This document shows, piece after piece, positions 54,500 through 62,915 of a stretch of DNA of 64,000 bases. Position 1 is the first letter of the stretch, and each line of letters opens with the position of its first letter. Source of the stretch: Nocardioides caldifontis (lineage in GTDB: Bacteria; Actinomycetota; Actinomycetes; Propionibacteriales; Nocardioidaceae); assembly GCF_008087345.1 (NCBI RefSeq), contig NZ_ML701736.1, positions 165,222 to 229,221 on the forward strand, read 5' to 3'. A model generated the notes under the pieces. It searched no databases. It was given only the letters and a program-made list of their open reading frames with translations, and was not told where the DNA came from. The position numbers and the translations under genes were made by a program.

Positions 54500-55549
54500 G
54501 TGACCCGACCCCTGCCCTCCGACCAGCTCGCCGACTCCGCCTTCCTCAAGGCGGCCCGTGGTGAGCCGGTGCCGCACACCCCCGTCTGGTTCATGCGCCA
54601 GGCCGGGCGGTCGCTGCCGGAGTACCGCAAGGTCCGTGAGGGGGTCGCGATGCTCGAGTCCTGCATGCGCCCCGACCTGGTCACCGAGATCACCCTCCAG
54701 CCGGTGCGCAGGTACGGCGTCGACGCCGCCATCTTCTTCTCCGACATCGTGCTGCCGCTCAAGGCCGTCGGTGTCGACCTCGACATCAAGCCGGGGATCG
54801 GCCCGGTCGTCGCGAAGCCGGTCGAGACGCTCGCCGACGTCGAGGCGATCCCCGACCTCACCCCCGACCACGTCCCGTTCATCACCGAGTCGGTGCGCCA
54901 GCTGGTCTCCGAGCTCGGCGGCATCCCGCTCATCGGGTTCGCCGGGGCGCCGTTCACCGTGGCGTCGTACCTGGTGGAGGGCGGGCCGTCGAAGGAGCAC
55001 GCCCGGACCAAGGCGATGATGTACGGCGCCCCCGACGTGTGGGACGCGCTGATGCGCAAGATCGCCGGCATCGCGGCGGCGTACCTCAGGGTGCAGGTGG
55101 AGGCGGGCGCCTCCGCCGTCCAGCTCTTCGACTCCTGGGCCGGTGCGACGAGCCCCCGGGACTACCGCGAGCACGTGATGCCGTACTCCGCCTCCGTGCT
55201 GACCGCCGCCGGCGAGCTCGGCGTCCCCCGGATCCACTTCGGCGTCGGCACCGGCGAGCTGCTCGGGCTGATGGGCGAGGCGGGCGCCGACGTGGTCGGC
55301 GTCGACTGGCGCGTCCCGCTCGAGGAGGGGGTGCGCCGGGCCGGCGGCCGCGCGGTCCAGGGGAACCTGGACCCCTCCCTGGTCTTCGCCCCGACCGAGG
55401 TGATGCTCGGCAGGGCCGCCGAGGTGCTCGAGGCCGGCAAGGCGGCACCGGGCCACATCTTCAACCTCGGCCACGGCGTCCTGCCCTCGACCGACCCCGA
55501 CCAGCTGGCGCGGCTGACCGACTTCGTCCACGAGCACAGCACCCGCTGA
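54500..55549 (+). CDS. hemE: Uroporphyrinogen decarboxylase
   Basis: The 349-residue enzyme removes four acetate carboxyls from uroporphyrinogen III to give coproporphyrinogen III in haem synthesis. Family signatures are intact: [13 protein letters not shown] near residue 31, [14 protein letters not shown] at about 79, [26 protein letters not shown] and NLDPSLVF. The GTG start at 54500 follows GGGAGGA with good spacing. It lies about 80 bases from the divergent DUF3000 gene. Two more haem genes lie 1.1 kb downstream on the same strand. Confidence 0.97.
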   Translation: MTRPLPSDQLADSAFLKAARGEPVPHTPVWFMRQAGRSLPEYRKVREGVAMLESCMRPDLVTEITLQPVRRYGVDAAIFFSDIVLPLKAVGVDLDIKPGIGPVVAKPVETLADVEAIPDLTPDHVPFITESVRQLVSELGGIPLIGFAGAPFTVASYLVEGGPSKEHARTKAMMYGAPDVWDALMRKIAGIAAAYLRVQVEAGASAVQLFDSWAGATSPRDYREHVMPYSASVLTAAGELGVPRIHFGVGTGELLGLMGEAGADVVGVDWRVPLEEGVRRAGGRAVQGNLDPSLVFAPTEVMLGRAAEVLEAGKAAPGHIFNLGHGVLPSTDPDQLARLTDFVHEHSTR

Positions 55550-55560
55550 CCCGGTTTCCG

Positions 55561-55623
55561 CGGTTTCCCAGGGTGGCATGGGAAACCGGTGCTCCCCATC
55601 GACCGCAACCTGTGGGGAGCACC
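55561..55623. terminator. Two abutting hairpins between hemE and the DUF4349 gene
   Basis: The first stem pairs 55561-55570 with 55579-55588 (core GGTTTCCCA / TGGGAAACC). The second pairs 55588-55598 with 55613-55623 (GGTGCTCCCCA / TGGGGAGCACC). A partial extra copy of the first arm, CCGGTTTCC, lies at 55551-55559. The element sits 12 bases after hemE and 24 bases before the 3' end of the convergent DUF4349 gene, so it probably works as a bidirectional terminator. Confidence 0.65.
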
Positions 55624-55646
55624 AGTTTCGTGGGGGGAGTCCCGGG

Positions 55647-56597
55647 TCAGGCCGCGCCGTCCGCCGATCCCGCACGGACGACCCGCCGCCGCCGGGCGGT
55701 CCGCAGCCACACCAGGAGCGGTACGCCGAGCACGCCGAGCACCAGCGCGAACGGCACCAGCGCCCCGACCACGGTGGCGAGCACGACGAGCACGTCGACG
55801 AGGGCGTTCCACCCGCCGTCCAGCCCGGCGAGGAAGCCGGCGTCCTCGAGCGGGTCCTCCTCCGGCCGGTCGGCCTCGTCCGGCGTCGCCATCGTCACGG
55901 TGATGGTGGCCAGGGAGGTCTGGTCGTCGAGGTACTCCTGCTGCGCCCGCAGCGACGCCAGGTCGGACTCGCGCCGGGCGATCTCCGACTCGAGCCGGAT
56001 CATCGCGTTGACGTCGGTGGCCCGGCCGAGGAAGCCGCGCAGCCGGTCGAGGCTGACCTCTTGGGTGCGGATGCGGGAGGCGACGTCGATGACCTCGGTG
56101 GTCACGTCCGTGGCCTCGCGGCCGGTGTCGATCACCGTGGCCAGCTCGTCGAAGGCGCCCATCACCGTCTCGAAGTGGCGGGAAGGGACGCGCAGGGTCA
56201 GCACCGAGCGCTGCGTCGCGCCCTCCTCGTCGTTGGAGGTCTCCTCGTCGGCGACGAAGCCGCCGTAGCGGCCGAGCAGCCGGTCGAGCCCGCTGCGCAC
56301 CTCGGCGAGGTCGTCCGCCTCGAGGGTGACCGTGCCGATCGAGATCACCTGCCGGGTCTGCACCGCCGTGCGGCCGGCCGTCCCGCCGTCCTGGTCCCGC
56401 ACCGGGCTGCCGCCCGAACGCTCGACGTCGCTGCCCTCCGAGGCCGCGGGAGCCTCGGCCGCGCTCCCGCCGGCGTCCGCGGCCCCGCTCCCGGGCGCCT
56501 CCGAGCAGCCGGCGAGCACCAGGGCTGCGCCGACGGCGACGCCGGCGAGGAGCCGCCGGGTCCGTCCTGTCCTGCCGATCCTCCGCACCCCAGCCAT
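55647..56597 (-). CDS. DUF4349 lipoprotein
   Basis: This 316-residue protein has a signal peptide with lipobox (ALVLAGC), a low-complexity Ala/Ser/Gly spacer and a DUF4349 domain with segments VTLEADDLAEVRSGLDRLL, LTLRVPSRHFE and VIDVASRIRTQEVSLDRLR. A coiled-coil-like region at about 205-235 and a C-terminal membrane segment near 275-300 followed by Arg residues complete it. The function of DUF4349 is not known; it is thought to be an envelope protein. The ATG at 56597 has AGGTGG upstream. It is divergent from the haem oxidase gene. Confidence 0.88.
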   Translation of the reverse strand: MAGVRRIGRTGRTRRLLAGVAVGAALVLAGCSEAPGSGAADAGGSAAEAPAASEGSDVERSGGSPVRDQDGGTAGRTAVQTRQVISIGTVTLEADDLAEVRSGLDRLLGRYGGFVADEETSNDEEGATQRSVLTLRVPSRHFETVMGAFDELATVIDTGREATDVTTEVIDVASRIRTQEVSLDRLRGFLGRATDVNAMIRLESEIARRESDLASLRAQQEYLDDQTSLATITVTMATPDEADRPEEDPLEDAGFLAGLDGGWNALVDVLVVLATVVGALVPFALVLGVLGVPLLVWLRTARRRRVVRAGSADGAA

Positions 56598-56689
56598 CGC
56601 CGCCACCTGCTTCCACTCGTCCTGCCGGTTCGGCGGTGTGACGCAACAGACGGCCGCGCGGTTCCTCCCGGGTCCGGCGGTGAGCGAGA

Positions 56690-58126
56690 GTGGAGGGCGT
56701 GAACGCACCGTCCGTGCCTCGGGTCGCCGTCGTCGGAGCAGGCATCGCCGGGCTCGCCGCAGCACGCGCCGTGCGCGAGGCCCGACCCGACGTCGAGGTG
56801 GTCGTGCTCGACGCCGCCGACCGGGTCGGCGGGAAGCTGAGGCTCGCTGAGGTCGGGGGCGTCACCCTCGACGTCGGCGCGGAGTCGATGCTCAACCGGC
56901 GGCCGGAGGCCGTCGCGCTCGCGAGGTCGGCGGGGCTCGCCGACCGGATCGTCCACCCGGCCACGATCGCGGCGACGGTCTGGTCCCGCGGAGCGCTGCA
57001 CCGGCTCCCGCGCTCCCTGCTCGGGGTGCCGGCCGGCCCCCGCGTCGTCGCCGACGCGGCGGTGCTGTCCCGCGCCGGGAGGGCACGCGCGCTCCTGGAC
57101 ACGGTGCTGCCGCCGTACCGCCCCGAGGAGGACGTCAGCATCGGCGACCTCGTCGAGCGGCGCTGCGGTGCCGAGGTGGTCGACCGGCTCGTCGAGCCGC
57201 TGCTCGGCGGCGTCTACGCGGGCCACGCCCGCGAGATCTCCGCGGGTGCGGCCGCTCCGCAGCTCGTCGCAAAGCTTCGCGAGCACGGTCGGCTGCTCCG
57301 CGCCGCGTCCGCCGCGGTCTCCCCACCGGACGACAGCACCCCGGTGTTCGCCGGACTGGCCGGGGGAGTGGGCCAGCTCCCGGCCGCGGTGGCGCGCAAC
57401 CTCGACGTCCGCACCGGCACGACGGTCCGTGCGCTCGAACGGATCGAGGGCGGCCGGTGGCGGCTGGTGACCGGACCGGTCCCGGCCCCCGAGGTCGTCG
57501 AGGCCGACGCGGTGGTGGTCGCGGTCCCCGCAGCGCCGTCGGCCCGGCTGCTCCGCGACGTGGCGCCCGCGGCGAGCACCGACCTCGACGCGATCGAGTA
57601 CGCCTCGATGGCAGTCGTCACGACGGCGTTCCGCCGCACGGACTTCCCCGGCGTCGCCGGCTCCGGGTTCCTCGTGCCGCCGGTCGACGGCCGCCGGATC
57701 AAGGCGTCCACCTTCGCGTTCCGAAAGTGGGGCTGGGTCGACGCCGCGTCCGAGGAGCTCGTGCTCGTGCGCACCTCGATCGGCCGGCACCGCGAGGAGG
57801 CCGCGCTGCAGGTGCCCGACGAGGAGCTGGTAGCCGCGTCGGTCGCGGACCTCGGTGCCGCCGTCGGGCTCCGGGCGGCGCCCGTCGACCACCACGTGCA
57901 GCGCTGGGGCGGCGGGCTGCCGCAGTACGCCGTCGGCCACCCCGACCGGGTCCGCCGCATCCGCGCCTCCGTCGCCGAGGTGCCCGGTCTCGCCGTCTGC
58001 GGGGCGGCGTACGACGGGCTCGGCATCCCGGCCTGCATCGCCTCCGGCCAGCGCGCCGCCCGCGAGGTGCTCGACCGGCTCCCCACGACCACCCCGTCAC
58101 CGGCCCACGAGAGGATGGACCCATGA
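56690..58126 (+). CDS. hemY: Coproporphyrinogen III oxidase (HemY-type, CgoX)
   Basis: The 478-residue flavoprotein oxidises coproporphyrinogen III to coproporphyrin III in the coproporphyrin-dependent haem pathway of Gram-positive bacteria; the family was formerly called protoporphyrinogen oxidase. The FAD motif [15 protein letters not shown], the second strand [10 protein letters not shown], the [18 protein letters not shown] segment and the C-terminal [16 protein letters not shown] flavin segment are present. The start is the GTG at 56690; GTG at 56699 is possible but has its ribosome site too close. Its stop overlaps the hemQ start (ATGA). Confidence 0.94.
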   Translation: MEGVNAPSVPRVAVVGAGIAGLAAARAVREARPDVEVVVLDAADRVGGKLRLAEVGGVTLDVGAESMLNRRPEAVALARSAGLADRIVHPATIAATVWSRGALHRLPRSLLGVPAGPRVVADAAVLSRAGRARALLDTVLPPYRPEEDVSIGDLVERRCGAEVVDRLVEPLLGGVYAGHAREISAGAAAPQLVAKLREHGRLLRAASAAVSPPDDSTPVFAGLAGGVGQLPAAVARNLDVRTGTTVRALERIEGGRWRLVTGPVPAPEVVEADAVVVAVPAAPSARLLRDVAPAASTDLDAIEYASMAVVTTAFRRTDFPGVAGSGFLVPPVDGRRIKASTFAFRKWGWVDAASEELVLVRTSIGRHREEAALQVPDEELVAASVADLGAAVGLRAAPVDHHVQRWGGGLPQYAVGHPDRVRRIRASVAEVPGLAVCGAAYDGLGIPACIASGQRAAREVLDRLPTTTPSPAHERMDP

Positions 58127-58869
58127 CCGAGAGCACCCCCAGCAGCACCGAGAGCCAGCCCCCGCAGGAGCGCATCGCCAACCGCGGCAAGATCGCGAAG
58201 GACCTCAACGACACCATCCGCTACACGATGTGGTCGGTGTTCCACCTCCGCGAGCCGCTCGGCGACGCCGACCGGGGCGCCGAGGCGCGCGAGGTCGAGA
58301 AGCTCTTCGACGAGATGGGCGGCACGGTGACCGTCCGCGGGGTGTACGACGTGGCGGGGCTGCGGGCCGACGCCGACCTCATGGTGTGGTCGCACGCGGA
58401 GTCCTCCGACGACCTCCAGCAGCTCTACCACCGGCTCCGTCGCACGGCCTTCGGGAAGCGGCTCGACCCGGTGTGGTCGCAGATGGCGTTGCACCGGCCG
58501 GCCGAGTTCAACCGCAGCCACATCCCGGCGTTCCTCGCCGACGAGCACGTCCGGCAGTACGTCTGCGTCTACCCGTTCGTCCGCTCCTACGAGTGGTACC
58601 TCCTCCCCGACGAGGAGCGGCGCGCGCTGCTCGCCGAGCACGGCCAGATGGCGCGCGGCTACGCCGACGTGCGGGCCAACACCGTCGCGTCGTTCGCCCT
58701 CGGTGACTACGAGTGGATGCTCGCGTTCGAGGCCGACGAGCTGCACCGCATCGTCGACCTGATGCGCCACCTCCGTGGCTCGGCGGCGCGGCGCCACGTG
58801 CGCGAGGAGGTGCCGTTCTACACCGGACGGCTGCGCACCGTGGCCGAGATCGTCGACGAGCTGCCCTGA
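58123..58869 (+). CDS. hemQ: Coproheme decarboxylase (HemQ/ChdC)
   Basis: The 248-residue protein converts coproheme to haem b by two oxidative decarboxylations, the last step of the coproporphyrin-dependent pathway. The chlorite-dismutase-like fold is indicated by YTMWSVFHL near the start, [21 protein letters not shown], the conserved [17 protein letters not shown] and [20 protein letters not shown]. The Lys-Asp and Arg residues of the haem propionate pocket cannot be assigned by eye. The ATG at 58123 overlaps the hemY stop. Pathway use is inferred from hemY plus hemQ. Confidence 0.95.
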   Translation: MTESTPSSTESQPPQERIANRGKIAKDLNDTIRYTMWSVFHLREPLGDADRGAEAREVEKLFDEMGGTVTVRGVYDVAGLRADADLMVWSHAESSDDLQQLYHRLRRTAFGKRLDPVWSQMALHRPAEFNRSHIPAFLADEHVRQYVCVYPFVRSYEWYLLPDEERRALLAEHGQMARGYADVRANTVASFALGDYEWMLAFEADELHRIVDLMRHLRGSAARRHVREEVPFYTGRLRTVAEIVDELP

Positions 58870-58876
58870 GCCCCGA

Positions 58877-58902
58877 GGCGCGGGGCAGGTCAGCCCCGCG
58901 CC
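58877..58902. terminator. 10-bp hairpin with the stop codon of the opposite gene in its loop
   Basis: GGCGCGGGGC (58877-58886) pairs with GCCCCGCGCC (58893-58902) across AGGTCA. The loop contains the stop codon (58890-58892, complementary strand) of the convergent membrane-protein gene, and hemQ ends 7 bases before the stem, so one hairpin can stop both transcripts. Confidence 0.65.
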
Positions 58903-59228
58903 CCCGGCAGGAAGCCCGAGCGCGGCGCGCGGGTGGCGCCGAAGAACGCGCAACCGGCCGCGAACAGCAGCGGCAGCGCCAGCACCATCGGGATGAGCAC
59001 GCCGACAAAGAGGAGCGCGAAGCCGCTGAGCCACAACGACGGGCGGCGCCACGTCGACCGGCGGTCGGCGCCGAAGCAAGCCGTCACGGCGGCGAGCACG
59101 AGGATGCCGAGGAACGTCACCACGGGGGTGTCGCCCTGGGCGAGCTCCATGACGCCATACGCGACACCGGTGAGGGCCGCGACGGCAGCCGCGACCAGCG
59201 GTAGGGGGTCGAACCGGCTCCAGCGCAT
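58890..59228 (-). CDS. Small actinobacterial membrane protein
   Basis: This 112-residue protein has about four hydrophobic segments: PLPLVAAAVAALTGVAYGVM, VVTFLGILVLAAVTACFG, LWLSGFALLFVGVLIPM and a last one near residue 92-105. It resembles small multi-pass proteins of unknown function that often lie between hemQ and msrB in Nocardioides-like genomes; that recollection is not verified. The ATG at 59228 is the first before the initial hydrophobic segment. Confidence 0.8.
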   Translation of the reverse strand: MRWSRFDPLPLVAAAVAALTGVAYGVMELAQGDTPVVTFLGILVLAAVTACFGADRRSTWRRPSLWLSGFALLFVGVLIPMVLALPLLFAAGCAFFGATRAPRSGFLPGARG

Positions 59229-59257
59229 GGGGCCGATCGTGCCACCCCGGCCGGCCG

Positions 59258-59662
59258 TCAGCCCTTCGGCTCGAGCGTCAGGCTGATCGAGTTGATGCAG
59301 TAACGCTGGTCCGTGGGGGTGCCGTAGCCCTCGCCCTCGAAGACGTGGCCGAGGTGCGATCCACAGTTGGCGCAGCGGACCTCGACCCTGCGCATGCCGA
59401 ACGAGTTGTCCTCGATGTACTCGACACGGTCCTCGGCCAGCGGCGCGTAGAACGACGGCCAGCCGCAGTGGCTGTGGAACTTCGTGTCGGAGCGGAACAG
59501 CTCGGCCTGGCAGGCGCGGCAGCGGTAGACGCCCTCGGTCTCGGTGTCGGTGTACTCCCCGGTGAACGCGCGCTCGGTGCCGGCCTTGCGCAGCACCTGG
59601 TACTCCTCCGGCGACAGCTGCGCGCGCCACTCCTCGTCGGTCTTCTGCACCCGGTATGCCAT
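59258..59662 (-). CDS. msrB: Peptide-methionine (R)-S-oxide reductase
   Basis: The 134-residue enzyme reduces methionine-R-sulfoxide in proteins. Two zinc CxxC pairs are seen in YRCRACQ and RCANCG, the active-site Cys lies in QRYCINSISL, and HSHCGWPSFY is the family signature. Length is normal. The ATG at 59662 opens MAYRVQKTDEEW. The longer in-frame upstream stretch has no ribosome site and is a shadow of intergenic DNA. It is divergent from the LigD-type polymerase gene. Confidence 0.96.
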   Translation of the reverse strand: MAYRVQKTDEEWRAQLSPEEYQVLRKAGTERAFTGEYTDTETEGVYRCRACQAELFRSDTKFHSHCGWPSFYAPLAEDRVEYIEDNSFGMRRVEVRCANCGSHLGHVFEGEGYGTPTDQRYCINSISLTLEPKG

Positions 59663-59738
59663 GGCTCCGAATCTAGTCGGGCACGCAACGCGGCCGTCAC
59701 GAGCGCCGCCCGGCGGCCGGACCTGCGAGAGTGACGCC

Positions 59739-60809
59739 ATGGCGACGAAGGCCGTGGAGGTGCAGGCCGGCGGGCGGGCGGTGCGGGTGACCAGCCCTGA
59801 CCGGGTCATCTACGAGGCGACGGAGACGACGCCGGAGGCGACGAAGCTCCAGGTGGTCGAGTACTACCTGGCCGTGGAGGTCGGCGTGATGCGCGCGCTG
59901 CGCGACCGGCCCACTGCGCTGGAGCGGTGGCCCAGCGGCGTCCGGTCCGGGATGCGGCTGGCGACCCGCGGCAACGACCGCGACGCCGACGCCTTCTACA
60001 GCAAGCGGATGCCGAAGGGCGCGCCCGACTGGGTCGAGGGCGTCGAGATCACCTTCCCGTCCGGCCGCACGGCCACCGAGGTGTGCCCGACCGAGATCGC
60101 CACCGTCGCCTGGGCGGCGCAGATGGGCACCCTGACGTTCCACCCGTGGCCGGTGCGGCGCACCGACGTCGACCACCCCGACGAGCTGCGGATCGACCTC
60201 GACCCGCAGCCCGGCACCGACTTCGCCGACGCCGCGCGGGTCGCGCTGGAGGCGAGAGGGCTCCTCGAGGAGGTCGGGCTGGTCGGCTTCCCGAAGACCA
60301 GCGGCAACCGCGGGGTGCACATCTACGTGCGGCTCGTCCCGGAGTGGGACTTCGTCGACGTGCGGCACGCCGCCATCGCGTTCGGACGCGCCCTGGAGCG
60401 CCGTACGACGGGGGTGACGACCGCGTGGTGGAAGGAGGAGCGCGGGGAGAACGTCTTCGTCGACTTCAACCAGAACAGCCGCGACCGGACGATCGCCAGC
60501 GCCTACTCGCTGCGGCCGATCCCGGGCGCGCCGGTCTCGACGCCGCTGGCGTGGGAGGAGCTCGAGGGGCTCGACCCGCGCACGCTGAACCTGCACACCG
60601 TGCCGGAGCGGATCGCCGAGCGCGGCGACCCGATGGCCGCGATCGACGACCACGCGGGGCGGCTCGACACCCTGCTGCAGATGTACGCCGACGACATCGA
60701 CTCCGGACTGACCGACATGCCCTACCCGCCGGACTACCCCAAGATGCCGGGCGAGCCGCCGCGCGTGCAGCCGAGCCGGAAGAATCCCGCGAACTGGGCC
60801 GACGAGTAG
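59739..60809 (+). CDS. Stand-alone LigD-type DNA polymerase/primase domain protein
   Basis: The 356-residue protein is the polymerase module of bacterial non-homologous end joining, made as a separate polypeptide. Metal-binding residues lie in LRIDLDPQPGTDF; other conserved parts are KRMPKGAPDW, FPKTSGNRGVHIYV and EERGENVFVDFNQN. This domain fills gaps at broken ends and prefers ribonucleotides in characterised members. It lacks the nuclease and ligase domains of LigD. The ATG at 59739 opens MATKAVEVQA. An ATP-dependent ligase gene lies 1 kb away; no Ku gene is in this window. Confidence 0.93.
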   Translation: MATKAVEVQAGGRAVRVTSPDRVIYEATETTPEATKLQVVEYYLAVEVGVMRALRDRPTALERWPSGVRSGMRLATRGNDRDADAFYSKRMPKGAPDWVEGVEITFPSGRTATEVCPTEIATVAWAAQMGTLTFHPWPVRRTDVDHPDELRIDLDPQPGTDFADAARVALEARGLLEEVGLVGFPKTSGNRGVHIYVRLVPEWDFVDVRHAAIAFGRALERRTTGVTTAWWKEERGENVFVDFNQNSRDRTIASAYSLRPIPGAPVSTPLAWEELEGLDPRTLNLHTVPERIAERGDPMAAIDDHAGRLDTLLQMYADDIDSGLTDMPYPPDYPKMPGEPPRVQPSRKNPANWADE

Positions 60810-61141
60810 CCGGTATTGGGGCCCCGCGCCGCCAAGGGGAGTCGGCGCGGAGCCCGACGAGCGCGTCCTGGAGCTACCCGAGTCGCTGAACGGCCCGTCG
60901 AGCCACAGCCCTACCCGTTCCGCGCGAGTCGATGCATCCGGGCATGCAAAGGGGGCCTCGCGCCGATCTGGGAGGCACCAACGCGAGGCCCCGAGCCGCC
61001 GGGGTCCACGATCCCGAGCCCCCCGGACCACGTCACCCGCGGACGTCCGTCAGGCAATCACGATGTGAACGATCCAAACAAGGGAGGCGCCGCGTGTCGC
61101 GCGCCCTTTCAGAACTTTGACCAGCCGCTCTCAGCGTGCTC
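60810..61141. other. 332-base intergenic region with hairpins, no supported gene
   Basis: A hairpin at 60824-60850 (CCGCGCCG / CGGCGCGG) follows the polymerase gene and may end its transcript. A second, stronger hairpin pairs 60952-60962 (GGGGCCTCGCG) with 60982-60992 over a 19-base loop. Near 61050-61120 the sequence is AT-richer than anywhere nearby and contains GGGAGGC before a GTG that opens an eight-codon frame (MSRALSEL). I see no tRNA-like or riboswitch-like core. The region is unexplained. Confidence 0.5.
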
Positions 61142-61693
61142 TCAGGCTCCGGTCACGCCTTCGCCGCCGCCCGCCTGCTCGTCGAAGTTCTCGTGCTCGA
61201 GCAGGTGGAGCACCGGAACGCCCAGCTTGCGGCGGGCGCGCGAGGTCCAGTCGAGGTGGAAGAACTCGGCGACGACGTGCGGCCGGGTCAGCACGATGAC
61301 CTCGTCGGCGCCGATCTCGTTGACCTTCGCCGCGAGCGCCTCGATGGGGTCGGCGGTGACGAGCTCGCCGGTCGCGGTCGCGTCGCCGCGGTCGAGCTCG
61401 GCCACCGAGGTGGCCAGCGAGCGGCGCGCGTCGTCGAGCAGCTCGCGCTGCATCTTGGCGACCTCGTCCTGGTCGAGCAGCAGGGGAGCGGCGACCAGCG
61501 CGTCGCCGGAGGTCAGCGCACCCATGGCCGACTCCACCCGGGCGGCGGCGTCCTCGACGGGGAGCAGGACGTGGAAGTGGACGTGCTCGGGGACGTCCTC
61601 GTGGAGCCCGTGCAGCTGCTCGGCGTCGAGCCGGCTCAGCGGCTGTTCGACCAGCAGGACGACCTCGTACGTCGGCTCGGGGGACTCAGCCAT
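61142..61693 (-). CDS. Universal-stress-like small protein of unknown function
   Basis: The 183-residue protein looks like a single alpha/beta domain: an N-terminal strand YEVVLLVEQ, a middle strand HVHFHVLLPV, a long charged helix around MQRELLDDARRSLATSV, and EIGADEVIVLTRPHVV near the C-terminus. The last pattern resembles universal stress proteins, but the glycine-rich nucleotide loop is not clear. The tail is Gly/Glu-rich. The ATG at 61693 opens MAESPEPTYE. It lies between the two end-joining-type genes, on the ligase strand. Confidence 0.75.
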   Translation of the reverse strand: MAESPEPTYEVVLLVEQPLSRLDAEQLHGLHEDVPEHVHFHVLLPVEDAAARVESAMGALTSGDALVAAPLLLDQDEVAKMQRELLDDARRSLATSVAELDRGDATATGELVTADPIEALAAKVNEIGADEVIVLTRPHVVAEFFHLDWTSRARRKLGVPVLHLLEHENFDEQAGGGEGVTGA

Positions 61694-61774
61694 CGGAGTG
61701 CTCCGTCCTCGAAGTGGTGTGTGTGCAACCCATACCAGCGATACCTGAAGCCTAGTGCTCCGACGGTCCGGCGC

Positions 61775-62875
61775 TCAGTCCTCGAGGACGTCGGCGAGGT
61801 CGTAGGAGACCGGCTCCTCGAGCTGCTCGTAGGTGCACGTGATGGGGTCGCGGTCGGTGCGCCACCGGCGGAACTGCGCGGTGTGGCGGAACCGCTCACC
61901 CTCCATGTGGTCGTAGGCGACCTCGAGCACCCGTTCGGGGCGGAGCGGCACGAAGGACAGGTCCTTGCCGGCGCTCCACCGGCTGCCTCCGCCGGGGATC
62001 CGTTCGCCGCTGGCGGTGATCTCGGCCCACTGCCCCCACGGGTGGTCGGTGCCGTCGGAGACCAGCGGCTGGAGCTCCTCGAGCAGGGACGCCCGTCGCG
62101 CGGCGGCGAAGGACGCGGAGACGCCGACGTGGCGGAGGTTCCCCTCGTCGTCGTACAGCCCGAGGAGGAGCGAGCCGAGCAGCGGCTTCTGCTCGGTGGA
62201 GGTCTTGTGGAGCCGGTAGCCGGCGACGACCACGTCGGCGGTGCGCTGGTGCTTCACCTTGAGCATCGCGCGTACGTTCGGCTGGTAGCCGCCCTTGAGC
62301 GGCTTGGCGACCACGCCGTCGAGCCCGGCGCCCTCGAACTGCTCGAACCAGCGCAGCGCCACGTCGGGGTCGGTGGTCACCCGCGTGAGGTGCACCAGGT
62401 CGGGGCGCTCGGCGAGGGCCGCCTCGAGCCGCTCCCGTCGTACGGCGAGGGGCCGGCGGGTCAGGTCCTCGTCGTCGATCGCCAGCAGGTCGAAGGCCAC
62501 GAAGGCGGCGGGCGTGGTCTCCGAGAGCATCGTGACCCGGGACTTCGCGGGGTGGATCCGCTCCTGCAGCCGGTCGAAGTCGAGCCGGGGACCGATCGCG
62601 ACGATCAGCTCGCCGTCGAGCACGCACCTCGCCGGCAGCAGCGGCGAGCGGAGGGCTTCGACGACCTCGGGGAAGTAGCGCGTCAGCGGCTTGGCGTTGC
62701 GGCTGTCGAGCCGGACGTCGTCGCCGTCCTTGAAGACCAGGCAGCGGAACCCGTCCCACTTCGGCTCGTAGAGCAGCCCCGGGTGGTCGTCGTCCGGGTA
62801 GGCCGACGGCTGGGGGAGCTCCTTCACCGCCTTGGCGAGCATGGGCAGCACGGGCGGGAGCACGGGCAGGTCCAC
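61775..62875 (-). CDS. ligC: ATP-dependent DNA ligase, LigC-type
   Basis: The 366-residue ligase seals nicks using ATP. Motif I is EPKWDGFR with the adenylated Lys39 in KxDG; further nucleotidyltransferase motifs are visible as DGELIV (motif III), FVAFDLLAI, GLDGVVAKPL (motif IV/V) and MLKVKHQRTADVVV (motif V). A C-terminal OB domain follows. Size and order match actinobacterial LigC rather than the three-domain LigD. The start is GTG at 62875. It is divergent from ppk2. Confidence 0.92.
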   Translation of the reverse strand: MDLPVLPPVLPMLAKAVKELPQPSAYPDDDHPGLLYEPKWDGFRCLVFKDGDDVRLDSRNAKPLTRYFPEVVEALRSPLLPARCVLDGELIVAIGPRLDFDRLQERIHPAKSRVTMLSETTPAAFVAFDLLAIDDEDLTRRPLAVRRERLEAALAERPDLVHLTRVTTDPDVALRWFEQFEGAGLDGVVAKPLKGGYQPNVRAMLKVKHQRTADVVVAGYRLHKTSTEQKPLLGSLLLGLYDDEGNLRHVGVSASFAAARRASLLEELQPLVSDGTDHPWGQWAEITASGERIPGGGSRWSAGKDLSFVPLRPERVLEVAYDHMEGERFRHTAQFRRWRTDRDPITCTYEQLEEPVSYDLADVLED

Positions 62876-62915
62876 GGGGCGACCCTAGCCGCACCGGAGT
62901 GGGTACCGTCCGCGC

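Noticed and set aside
60932-61120. A 62-codon frame in the longest intergenic region
   Set aside because: Low-complexity Pro/Arg-rich product with no ribosome site; only the internal GTG at its end has one, giving just eight codons.
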